From: JBBAAW01 sp041658075 | GTDB lineage: Bacteria; Patescibacteriota; WWE3; UBA101185; UBA10185 | DNA: 9,325 nucleotides | Reading direction: 5' to 3' | Assembly: GCA_041658075.1 (NCBI GenBank) | Contig: JBBAAW010000025.1 | Span: 1 to 9,325 of the forward strand | In this document: positions 1-5,569 of the stretch, one piece after another | How positions within the stretch are numbered: the first letter of the stretch is position 1 | How the letters are laid out: every line of letters starts with the position of its first letter | Translations under genes and position numbers: made by a program | The notes under the pieces: model-generated | What the model was told of the DNA's origin: nothing | What the model saw: the letters and a program-made list of their open reading frames with translations, nothing else | Database searches by the model: none

Positions 1-705
1 ATGTTAAATGGAACTTTTTATGTGGCTTGGGTTTTGCCTTATCTCTATGCGTTAAAAAAAGACGAAGCCTCCGTGGTAGCGCCGCTTTTTCAGTTGTCGT
101 CTGTTATGGCTTTTGCGCTTGGTTTTTTTATTTTGGGAGAAGGCATCAATTCTATTCAGTTTTTGGGTTGTCTGTTAATTTTACTTGGTGCAGTTGGACT
201 TTCTTTGGAAAGAAACTTAAAAGGTTTTAAGGTAAAGTATGGAGTTTTATTTCTGATTGGTATCTCCTGTTTTTTTATTGCTTTAAGCGGAGTTATTTTT
301 AAATTTATCGCTTTGGAAGAAAGCTTTTGGGTAACTTCTTTTTGGGAAAGCCTTGGCATATTTCTATCATCACTAGTACTTTTGATGGTTAAAAGCTACC
401 GGCAACAATTCTTAAGCGTTTTAAGAAGAAATCGTGGCAAGGTTGTAGCTTTAAACGTTGCAAACGAGACCATTGTGATTGTTGGCAAGATTACCCTAAA
501 TTATGCCACATTGTTGGCACCTATTGCGGTGGTTTACTTTGTGTCAGAAGGCTTCCAGCCGTTTTTTGTTTTGGCTTACGGGGTTTTGCTTTCCATCTTT
601 TTTCCAAAGTTCGTAAGCGAAGGAATAGAAAGTCGTAAAGTCATACAAAAACTTGTTGCAATCTGTGTAATGTTTGCGGGTACTTATTTAATAAGTTTCT
701 ATTAA
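1..705 (+). CDS. EamA/DMT-family membrane transporter, 5'-truncated
   Basis: This is an integral membrane protein of the drug/metabolite transporter superfamily (EamA domains), probably exporting or importing a small metabolite; the substrate cannot be told. The visible 234 residues begin within the first EamA repeat: the segment around residues 23-70 (SVVAPLFQLSSV, then FFILGEG and a hydrophobic helix) is the typical end of repeat one. A second repeat follows from about residue 78 to 234. Roughly seven or eight hydrophobic helices can be seen. Family members usually have ten helices and about 280-300 residues, so some 50-60 N-terminal residues probably lie left of the window and the ATG at base 1 is likely internal. 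The TAA stop directly abuts the stop of the convergent downstream gene with no base between them. Family assignment is firm; substrate is unknown. Confidence 0.85.
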   Translation: MLNGTFYVAWVLPYLYALKKDEASVVAPLFQLSSVMAFALGFFILGEGINSIQFLGCLLILLGAVGLSLERNLKGFKVKYGVLFLIGISCFFIALSGVIFKFIALEESFWVTSFWESLGIFLSSLVLLMVKSYRQQFLSVLRRNRGKVVALNVANETIVIVGKITLNYATLLAPIAVVYFVSEGFQPFFVLAYGVLLSIFFPKFVSEGIESRKVIQKLVAICVMFAGTYLISFY

Positions 706-1143
706 TTACTTGTAGATGTTTTCAGAGGGATATTTTAACCCTCGTTCTATCTTAATAACCTGTTCATCTCTGCTTCCAAACGCTTTTTTAAGATACTCCA
801 CTACACCTTCGGTTTTAAAAGCTTTGCAGGAATATACATCAACGGTTACAAATCCCCGCTTTACAAAAGTGTGGACACTAATGTGCGATTCCTGAATAAT
901 TAGAAATCCGCTATATCCGCCCGGATCCTTGCCTCCCAAAGCCTCGTTGCTACCTGCGTTAATTAATGCAGGCTCGCACAGCGGTTTCATACCACCTATT
1001 TTGCATATATCCTTCATAACTTTTACACATAATTTAGGGTCGTTTAGCTTTTTGGGATCGCAACCGTAGGCGTCAAAGATAAGGTGTTCGCCAAACTTTA
1101 CTTTTGTGGTATCTTCAAATTTTCTAGCTTGTTTGTAAGTCAT
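706..1143 (-). CDS. speD: S-adenosylmethionine decarboxylase-family proenzyme (SpeD/SpeH-like, pyruvoyl enzyme)
   Basis: The family makes decarboxylated AdoMet for spermidine synthesis. The proenzyme cleaves itself before a serine, which becomes the pyruvoyl cofactor. In this 145-residue protein the self-cleavage site is E85-S86 within QESHISVHTF. H91 lies 5 residues after the serine and C106 (VDVYSC) 20 residues after it, the same spacing as S63/H68/C83 of the Thermotoga enzyme. The N-terminus (FGEHLIFDAYGCD) and the C-terminal RGLKYP also fit. Compared with short bacterial forms it has extra residues at about 60-77, before the cleavage site. No spermidine synthase gene is in the window. Some SpeD homologues, notably in candidate-phyla bacteria, are known to have become ornithine or arginine decarboxylases, so the substrate is uncertain. 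The ATG at 1143 is preceded by AGG ten bases upstream and by its own promoter. Confidence 0.88.
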   Translation of the reverse strand: MTYKQARKFEDTTKVKFGEHLIFDAYGCDPKKLNDPKLCVKVMKDICKIGGMKPLCEPALINAGSNEALGGKDPGGYSGFLIIQESHISVHTFVKRGFVTVDVYSCKAFKTEGVVEYLKKAFGSRDEQVIKIERGLKYPSENIYK

Positions 1144-1196
1144 TTTATTCTTACCTGATCATACTACCTTTTTAGCATTTTGTTTTAACCCATAGT

Positions 1197-1225
1197 ATTA
1201 TACACATGTTTGTTAGATTGTGCAA
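1197..1225 (-). promoter_or_regulatory. Sigma70-type promoter of the AdoMet decarboxylase-like gene
   Basis: On the minus strand a TTGCAC -35 (1220-1225) is separated by 17 bp from a perfect TATAAT -10 (1197-1202). Transcription would start near 1190, giving a leader of about 47 nt before the ATG at 1143. This separates the gene from the upstream HD gene, which has its own promoter. Seen by eye, not tested. Confidence 0.6.
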
Positions 1226-1268
1226 GTTTATGCCAGAAAAAGTGGGGTTTGAGGATCTATTAGAACCT

Positions 1269-1886
1269 TTATTTTTGCAGGGATTTAAACCACTCGTCAA
1301 AACTAATGCTCCAGTCACTATACTGTTTTTTCAGCCCCGCTAATTCAGGAATACCGTACTTTCTTTTAAGAGTGTCCATCTTAAGTTCTCTCGCGGGATC
1401 AAACTTTTTAAGTCGTTCGACCTGCTCCTCGTAGGTATTAAAAGATGGGTATTTTGAATGGAATTTGTCGGCATAACAGACTAGTTCTTCTTCAACGCTA
1501 ACCGGAATGTAATCCATCTTCTCATATGGCAAGTTTTCTCTTTCAATATCTTCCTTAGTAAATCCGGTAGCTGTGTGCGTTACGGCGAATCTACAAACCT
1601 CTAGAGGAAAACCCTCATTTTTTAAGATGTCAAAACCAATGAAACCGTGTTGAATATAGGGTGGGAGCGACTTATCAGGATTTAAATCCTCGTCATAACA
1701 TTTATACACTCCAATATCATGCACGAGTGCTCCGGTCTTTAATAACTCTCCGTTAACATCGTTAGGAGCTAATTGTTTTGCAATTTCAAGTATGATATTT
1801 GAATGTGTCCAGGTAAGTTCCAGCCATTTTTCAGGATACAAACCCCCAACATATTTTTTGTGTAGTTCATAAATATTCTTATTCAT
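1269..1886 (-). CDS. HDIG-type HD-domain phosphohydrolase
   Basis: This is a predicted soluble metal-dependent phosphohydrolase of 205 residues. HD-superfamily ligands appear in order: H28 (WTHSN), H56-D57 (LVHDIG), H80 (QHGF), H104 (VTHTATG) and D140 (YADK). The HD dyad followed by two further histidines and a late Asp is the pattern of two-metal HD enzymes such as YqeK. The stretch from THTATG to the acidic EEELVCYADKF region resembles the archaeal-type HDIG family (MJ0835-like) of unknown substrate. The last 60 residues are charged and may be a helical extension. Nucleotide hydrolysis is plausible given neighbouring Nudix, HAM1 and deoxyribosyltransferase-like genes, but the sequence does not fix the substrate. 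ATG 1886 is chosen because a TATAAT box sits 11 bp upstream, leaving an mRNA leader of only a few bases. Confidence 0.85.
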   Translation of the reverse strand: MNKNIYELHKKYVGGLYPEKWLELTWTHSNIILEIAKQLAPNDVNGELLKTGALVHDIGVYKCYDEDLNPDKSLPPYIQHGFIGFDILKNEGFPLEVCRFAVTHTATGFTKEDIERENLPYEKMDYIPVSVEEELVCYADKFHSKYPSFNTYEEQVERLKKFDPARELKMDTLKRKYGIPELAGLKKQYSDWSISFDEWFKSLQK

Positions 1887-1897
1887 AGGTAAGCATA

Positions 1898-1903
1898 ATT
1901 ATA
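1898..1903 (-). promoter_or_regulatory. -10 box of the HD gene, near-leaderless
   Basis: A perfect TATAAT on the minus strand ends 11 bp before the ATG at 1886, so RNA would start about 4-5 nt upstream of the start codon. No good -35 was found at 16-18 bp. The box lies within a 15-bp element (1898-1912) repeated exactly before the minus-strand gene at 4161 with the same 11-bp spacing. Confidence 0.55.
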
Positions 1904-1912
1904 TACTTTTTC
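1898..1912. repeat. 15-bp promoter element, copy A
   Basis: ATTATATACTTTTTC (plus strand) is identical to 4173-4187. Both copies lie 11 bp from a minus-strand ATG in a divergent intergenic region and contain the minus-strand TATAAT box. Confidence 0.8.
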
Positions 1913-1933
1913 GTTTTTGCAACGCTTTTGGTG

Positions 1934-1942
1934 TGTTATCAT
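1934..1942 (+). promoter_or_regulatory. Extended -10 promoter (TGT-TATCAT) giving a leaderless GTG start
   Basis: TGT (1934-1936) plus TATCAT (1937-1942) forms an extended -10. Exactly 6 bp later is GTG at 1949, in frame with the metallopeptidase-like gene. A TTGCAA at 1917-1922 would give only a 14-bp spacer, so recognition probably relies on the extended -10. The same arrangement (extended -10, 6 bp, start codon) occurs at 4220-4237. The predicted transcript starts at or within a base or two of the GTG. Confidence 0.5.
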
Positions 1943-1948
1943 GTCCAC

Positions 1949-3187
1949 GTGCTTAAAGATTTAATTCAACAGGGCGAGCTGGTATTTGGCGACTACCTTA
2001 AAAGGTCGTACCACACGGATCAGCCCAACTCTATTGTCGACCCGGAATATACTAAGATGCTTATTAGTCGGTTTGGGGATTTGGACAAAAGTATTCAGCC
2101 TGTCGCGAATCCAAGAAGTCGTGAGGAAGTTTTAGTAAACGAGCTTGAACGACTTTCCAGATACTATGTAGTTACTTTAAGTGAGGAGCTGGAGCCTAGA
2201 ACCGCAACGCCAAAAGAAATACTGGATAGGTATTTTATAAAAGATGAGGATATTATTACAATTAAGGTTTGGTTAAAAGAGCAACGGGGGCAGATCTTAG
2301 AGGCCAACAAAAGGCAATTTGAGTTTCATTCCGGAGTCAGAAAAGCAAAAATAAAGCTGGGTTCAAAGGATTTAAGAGAAAAAGCAGAGGAGTTGGTAAA
2401 TCAGTATCTTAGATTATTAAAGGAAGTAGTAAGAAATACCTTGCCGTTGCCAGAGTATAACAATGTTTTACGCGATTTTATTATTTCTTCCGATAGTGCA
2501 GAAAACAGAGCATCGTCCAACAGAATTGCCAAGGTGTGTTTTGTCGACACCCATAACTGCACTTACATGGTGAATGGGCAGGTGTACATAGATTCCGTGG
2601 AGTTTATTGCGCAGTTTGGTCACGAGGTTTTAGGTCACTGCCTAAATTATGTTGTTACGGAAAAGTCCAATTTACCCATTTTTATTAAGGAAAACTATTT
2701 CACTATTACCAGTGCTACCAGGGAATCTGTGTCCGAATATTTTGAGAAAAGACTTTTTGAGTTATTGATAGGTTGGAAGGATTCAGCAGGGAGCTTTGAT
2801 GCTTTTGAGTCTTTAGAAAAGGTTTGTCAAAGGTACAAGGATACTTACATCCTGGATTCTTATTTTAGAAAACTTAATTTGTTAGGCTTGTGGATTTTAA
2901 GTACTTCTAAAATGGACGACTATAACAAGCAGATGGCGGAGCTTGCGGGCTATTCAATTGAGCCAAAGTGGGTTTCGTGGTTTCTTAATAAACATAGGAA
3001 CAACTGGAACAGGTCAACGGGGCTTTTGTTGCCAAGCATAGTTTCCGAACTTAGGTATTCAGTGGAGTCCGCCACTAAATTGCTTGATAAGAAAAAGCCA
3101 ACCGATATTAACAAGTTTGAACGGGCTATATTAACTGGTGCATGGTCTCCAGATGGTTTTGAAGAGTGGATTACTCTTACAGGCTAA
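1949..3187 (+). CDS. Putative HExxGH metallopeptidase-like protein, family not recognised
   Basis: This gene is not recognised as a named family. Numbered from the GTG at 1949 (412 residues), residues 225-230 are HEVLGH, an HExxxH zinc-type motif of the spacing known in dipeptidyl-peptidase III (M49). About 29 residues later the segment TRESVSEYFEK offers E259 or E263 as a third ligand, as in gluzincin-type peptidases. The N-terminal 165 residues are charged and largely helical in character; the C-terminal 120 residues are Trp- and Tyr-rich and also probably helical. No signal peptide or membrane segment is visible, so it should act in the cytoplasm. An in-frame TTG at 1928 and GTG at 1931 exist, but both lie upstream of or within the proposed -10, so GTG 1949 is preferred. 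It precedes an alpha/beta hydrolase gene by 21 bp in an apparent operon. Peptidase activity is inferred from the motif only. Confidence 0.7.
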   Translation: MLKDLIQQGELVFGDYLKRSYHTDQPNSIVDPEYTKMLISRFGDLDKSIQPVANPRSREEVLVNELERLSRYYVVTLSEELEPRTATPKEILDRYFIKDEDIITIKVWLKEQRGQILEANKRQFEFHSGVRKAKIKLGSKDLREKAEELVNQYLRLLKEVVRNTLPLPEYNNVLRDFIISSDSAENRASSNRIAKVCFVDTHNCTYMVNGQVYIDSVEFIAQFGHEVLGHCLNYVVTEKSNLPIFIKENYFTITSATRESVSEYFEKRLFELLIGWKDSAGSFDAFESLEKVCQRYKDTYILDSYFRKLNLLGLWILSTSKMDDYNKQMAELAGYSIEPKWVSWFLNKHRNNWNRSTGLLLPSIVSELRYSVESATKLLDKKKPTDINKFERAILTGAWSPDGFEEWITLTG

Positions 3188-3194
3188 TGCTTTT

Positions 3195-3199
3195 AGGTG
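3195..3199 (+). promoter_or_regulatory. Shine-Dalgarno site AGGTG
   Basis: AGGTG lies 9 bp before ATG 3209 and matches the anti-Shine-Dalgarno complement. This decides for ATG 3209 over the in-frame GTG at 3197, which is part of the site itself. It fits an internal operon gene that needs ribosome re-recruitment. Confidence 0.6.
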
Positions 3200-3208
3200 C
3201 GGTCATTT

Positions 3209-3772
3209 ATGGAAATAAATATTTTAATCCACGGAAGTTCGGCGGGTTTTAATTCCCAATTTATGCAGTTTATTAATACCGGTTTAAACAAAGCAGGAAA
3301 GGAGACTTTTGGCTTTGACTTTGATTACATCGTCAACGATACAGCACCCTCCAAAGGCTTTATTGAGGAATATGAAAAGATAGAAAGAGTAATAAGTGAT
3401 CATGTAAACAAAGGTTACACAAAAATCAATCTTATAGGAAAATCTCTCGGTGGGGTGTTTTGTTTAAATGAGGAAATCGCTAGCTATGCTGACAAGATTG
3501 TAATCCTCGGGTTTCCTTATTCACTTGGCTATCCCGTTGAGCTGTGTAAAAAGCTTGGTAAGAACGCGTCAAAAGTAAGCATTATACAGGGAACAAATGA
3601 TTCACTTTGCGACTTAGACAAGCTGAAAAAGTTAAACAAAATAGTTGGAGGTGTAATAAATATTATCATAATAAATAACGCTTCTCATGGATTTAAACCT
3701 ATAAATGCGGACACTACGGTAGAGCAAAACTATAATAAAGTAGTTTCTGCTATATTAGGTGTTTTGGGTTAG
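3209..3772 (+). CDS. Small alpha/beta hydrolase (TEX30/KANL3-like fold)
   Basis: This is a compact serine hydrolase of 187 residues counted from ATG 3209. The N-terminal strand leads to an oxyanion-type HGSSAG (8-13). The nucleophile elbow is GKSLGG with S79. The acid is D131 in QGTNDSLC and the base is H160 in ASHGF. No lid domain, signal peptide or membrane segment is seen, so it is probably cytoplasmic. The order and the short GTND...HGF ending recall the TEX30/KANL3-like dienelactone-hydrolase clan; the substrate (ester, thioester or peptide) is unknown. It follows the HExxGH protein by 21 bp with a Shine-Dalgarno site, suggesting a shared transcript. Its TAG overlaps the stop of the convergent gene by 4 bp. 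Confidence 0.82.
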   Translation: MEINILIHGSSAGFNSQFMQFINTGLNKAGKETFGFDFDYIVNDTAPSKGFIEEYEKIERVISDHVNKGYTKINLIGKSLGGVFCLNEEIASYADKIVILGFPYSLGYPVELCKKLGKNASKVSIIQGTNDSLCDLDKLKKLNKIVGGVINIIIINNASHGFKPINADTTVEQNYNKVVSAILGVLG

Positions 3773-4161
3773 ACCAGTTTTAATAGCTCGATTTCCGCCT
3801 TCTGTAAAGTTGTAATTACAGTACCTGCTTTCTTAACAAATTCTATAGACCATCTAGGTTCTCTTTCCTTTTTCCAAACAATTATCAAGTTTTTACAAGT
3901 ATCACCTGGTTTTTTGGTATGAGTAGCTAAGAAATAACCGATTTCTATCCAAGTGCCTTCCGATGTGGCTATTCCCGGGTTGGCGATTAATATATCAGCA
4001 TCGTGCACCGCAATTAAGTCTTGTGGGAAGAATGTTTCTAGTGAGGATTGATCGGAGTTAGTTTCAGGGTCGTAAAAGGTAAATCCATCAACTTTTGCAA
4101 ATTCCTTTTTCCAATTATTATCGTATTCGTTGGGTTGTCCTGCTAGATAAACTTTTTTCAT
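3769..4161 (-). CDS. Nucleoside 2-deoxyribosyltransferase-like protein
   Basis: The family transfers or hydrolyses the N-glycosidic bond of (deoxy)nucleosides or nucleotides. In 130 residues the landmarks are the first strand and loop MKKVYLAGQP, a DPET segment (31-34), HDADILIANPG (53-63), and SEGTWIEIGYF (67-77), where E73 is the expected catalytic glutamate of the GTxxEIG motif. IIVWKKE and EPRWSIEFVKKAG follow. Length and motif order fit single-domain members. The protein could be a salvage transferase, a nucleotide N-hydrolase that removes odd nucleotides, or a signalling relative; the sequence does not separate these. A TATAAT box ends 11 bp before the ATG. It is divergent from the GNAT gene and overlaps the alpha/beta hydrolase stop by 4 bp. 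Confidence 0.8.
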   Translation of the reverse strand: MKKVYLAGQPNEYDNNWKKEFAKVDGFTFYDPETNSDQSSLETFFPQDLIAVHDADILIANPGIATSEGTWIEIGYFLATHTKKPGDTCKNLIIVWKKEREPRWSIEFVKKAGTVITTLQKAEIELLKLV

Positions 4162-4172
4162 CTTTGGCCATT

Positions 4173-4178
4173 ATTATA
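4173..4178 (-). promoter_or_regulatory. -10 box of the deoxyribosyltransferase-like gene, near-leaderless
   Basis: A perfect TATAAT on the minus strand lies 11 bp before the ATG at 4161, inside the second copy of the 15-bp element. The position relative to the start is identical to that of the HD gene. RNA would begin about 4-5 nt before the start codon. Confidence 0.55.
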
Positions 4179-4187
4179 TACTTTTTC
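4173..4187. repeat. 15-bp promoter element, copy B
   Basis: Identical to 1898-1912. The sequence flanking the element differs between the two copies, so this is not a long duplication. Confidence 0.8.
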
Positions 4188-4219
4188 AAATATCCAGCAG
4201 GATTGCTAAATGGAATAAG

Positions 4220-4228
4220 TGTTAAAAT
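4220..4228 (+). promoter_or_regulatory. Extended -10 promoter (TGT-TAAAAT) of the GNAT gene, leaderless
   Basis: TGT (4220-4222) plus TAAAAT (4223-4228) is an extended -10 located 6 bp before ATG 4235. No Shine-Dalgarno site could fit in that space. This is the same geometry as at 1934-1951. Confidence 0.6.
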
Positions 4229-4234
4229 AACCCT

Positions 4235-4648
4235 ATGGAAATTAGAAAAGCAATTCCTAAAGACGAAAAAGAAATTTCAGAAATGTACTACCAACTATAT
4301 CCTAATTTTAAAGGTCCAAAAAATCTCATATCTACAAATAAAATTACAGCAAAGGTTTTATCTTTTGTAGCCGAGGATGGAGGAGAAGTTGTAGGTTTTA
4401 TTATTGGTACATTTATTATGTACGGTGCTTCAAAATACGGCTATCTCGAAGAATTATATGTAAAAGAAGCTTTTAGAAGAAAAGGTATTGGTGGACAACT
4501 TATAAATAGAATTTTGGATGAGTACAAGAAGTTAGAAACATGGGCTTTGTTTGTAATGACAAAAGAAACCGATGCTATTGCGCAAGCCTTTTACAATAAG
4601 ATGGGATTTATGAAAAGTAAGGGTTTGTGGTTATACAAGGAGCTGTAG
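4235..4648 (+). CDS. GNAT-family N-acetyltransferase
   Basis: This enzyme transfers an acetyl group from acetyl-CoA to an amine. In its 137 residues, motif A is seen as LEELYVKEAFRRKGIGG, with the pyrophosphate-binding RRKGIGG at 81-87, and motif B as AFYNKMGF (118-125). It is a soluble single-domain protein close to the family minimum. The acceptor cannot be deduced; small-molecule and protein (RimI-like) acetylation are both possible. It leads an operon with the double-Nudix gene, whose Shine-Dalgarno site lies in the last codons of this gene. The gene is very AT-rich (lines 4261-4320 and 4501-4560 count to 28-30% GC), lower than genes at the right end of the window. Start: ATG 4235, just after the extended -10. 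Confidence 0.88.
   Translation: MEIRKAIPKDEKEISEMYYQLYPNFKGPKNLISTNKITAKVLSFVAEDGGEVVGFIIGTFIMYGASKYGYLEELYVKEAFRRKGIGGQLINRILDEYKKLETWALFVMTKETDAIAQAFYNKMGFMKSKGLWLYKEL
4637..4642 (+). promoter_or_regulatory. Shine-Dalgarno site AAGGAG for the double-Nudix gene
   Basis: A near-consensus AAGGAG inside the 3' end of the GNAT gene lies 12 bp before ATG 4655. It indicates internal initiation in a bicistronic mRNA, in contrast to the leaderless first gene. Confidence 0.6.
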
Positions 4649-4654
4649 ATTTCT

Positions 4655-5569
4655 ATGAAAACTAACAATAAATTTATCCTTAGTGAAGCATTGCCTACAG
4701 ATTTGTCGATTTCCACGCCACTAACCTTTGCTTTTATTGGAGAAAACTTAGTTTTAACTAAAAATAAAAAGAAAAACGATCGTTGGGATATTCTAGGTGG
4801 TAAGCTTAGGACGGGAGAAACATGGATCCAAGGATTAAAACGCGAGGCGTTGGAAGAAGCCGGAGTAGTAATAGATCATATTTCTGTGGTTGGTTACTTA
4901 AATACATCGCCGGTTACTATTTCTTTTGTTCAGGAAGTTAAAAAAGAGTGGCAGAAGTACAAAACATTGGAAAGAGAGCATTTTAGCAGAAAGTGGGCTA
5001 AAAAAGCGCTTTTAGATAGGGGCGACGATCATCAGCTAGCGGACATTTTTACTTATGTTTTGTCCTATTGGGATAAGCAGAAGTACGATTACAGTTTTGA
5101 ATATGTGGAAGGAAGTACTCCACTAGATAACATCCAAAATACCGGATCTATGGTGTTTGTCAGAACCTCTAGTAAGAAATTCCTTATCGTACGTGATTTT
5201 GACGAGAACTTCTTTTCTCTTCCAGGCGGTGGTTGCGATATGAACGAGGACGGTAAAGAATGTGCCGTTCGGGAAGTAAGAGAAGAGGCACAAGTGGAAG
5301 TAAAAAACATTTTCCTAATTGGAACCGTTATAGTCAAAATAAGTAAGAACGGACAGGTATTCTCTGTTTCTACCCAACAGAGGTATTTGGCAGACGCTGC
5401 AGAAGTGCCCGGTTTTGTTGTTAATCCGGATAGTTTTGATGAAAGACGTTTTGAAACGGTTGAAAGAAAAGAGGTGCCATTTGAGTCATTGTGTGAAGAG
5501 GTTAAGTTACTAAGGAACAAGACGGGAGAAACAACCCTTTATAGCCTAAAACGGATGTTTGGAGTTTAG
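4655..5569 (+). CDS. Tandem two-domain Nudix hydrolase
   Basis: Nudix enzymes hydrolyse nucleoside diphosphates linked to another moiety, often damaged NTPs or dinucleotides. This 304-residue protein carries two Nudix domains. Box 1 spans residues 49-71 and is a full match to the Gx5Ex7REUxEExGU pattern (E55, R63, E64, E67, E68, G70). Box 2 spans 192-214, keeping E198, R206, E207, E210 and E211 but with Q213 in place of the near-invariant glycine. Between them, about 90-145 is a charged helical stretch; a new strand pattern begins near 164 (GSMVFVR). Both domains keep their metal-binding glutamates, so both could be active. No signal peptide. It lies 6 bp after the GNAT stop and overlaps the convergent HAM1-like gene by 24 bp. 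Substrate unknown. Confidence 0.87.
   Translation: MKTNNKFILSEALPTDLSISTPLTFAFIGENLVLTKNKKKNDRWDILGGKLRTGETWIQGLKREALEEAGVVIDHISVVGYLNTSPVTISFVQEVKKEWQKYKTLEREHFSRKWAKKALLDRGDDHQLADIFTYVLSYWDKQKYDYSFEYVEGSTPLDNIQNTGSMVFVRTSSKKFLIVRDFDENFFSLPGGGCDMNEDGKECAVREVREEAQVEVKNIFLIGTVIVKISKNGQVFSVSTQQRYLADAAEVPGFVVNPDSFDERRFETVERKEVPFESLCEEVKLLRNKTGETTLYSLKRMFGV

Noticed and set aside
1144..1190. SAM riboswitch in the leader of the AdoMet decarboxylase-like gene
   Set aside because: The leader is only about 47 nt with no clear stems or known aptamer core.
1898..1912. Archaeal TATA box with BRE (AAAAAG-TATATAA)
   Set aside because: Only 11 bp separate it from the ATG; an archaeal TATA box lies about 25 bp upstream of the RNA start. 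The position fits a bacterial -10.
1928..1948. TTG (1928) or GTG (1931) as start of the HExxGH protein
   Set aside because: Both lie upstream of or within the proposed -10 (1937-1942), and no Shine-Dalgarno site precedes them; GTG 1949 has the same promoter spacing as ATG 4235.
3197..3208. GTG 3197 as start of the alpha/beta hydrolase
   Set aside because: It is part of the AGGTG Shine-Dalgarno site that serves ATG 3209, and the four extra residues add nothing to the fold.
4095..4370. 91-codon plus-strand frame across the 4162-4234 intergenic region
   Set aside because: It overlaps the deoxyribosyltransferase-like and GNAT genes out of frame, and its composition is that of AT-rich noise.
5089..5520. 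143-codon open frame on the minus strand
   Set aside because: It lies antisense within the double-Nudix gene, is Ser/Thr-rich with no recognisable motif, and looks like a frame shadow.
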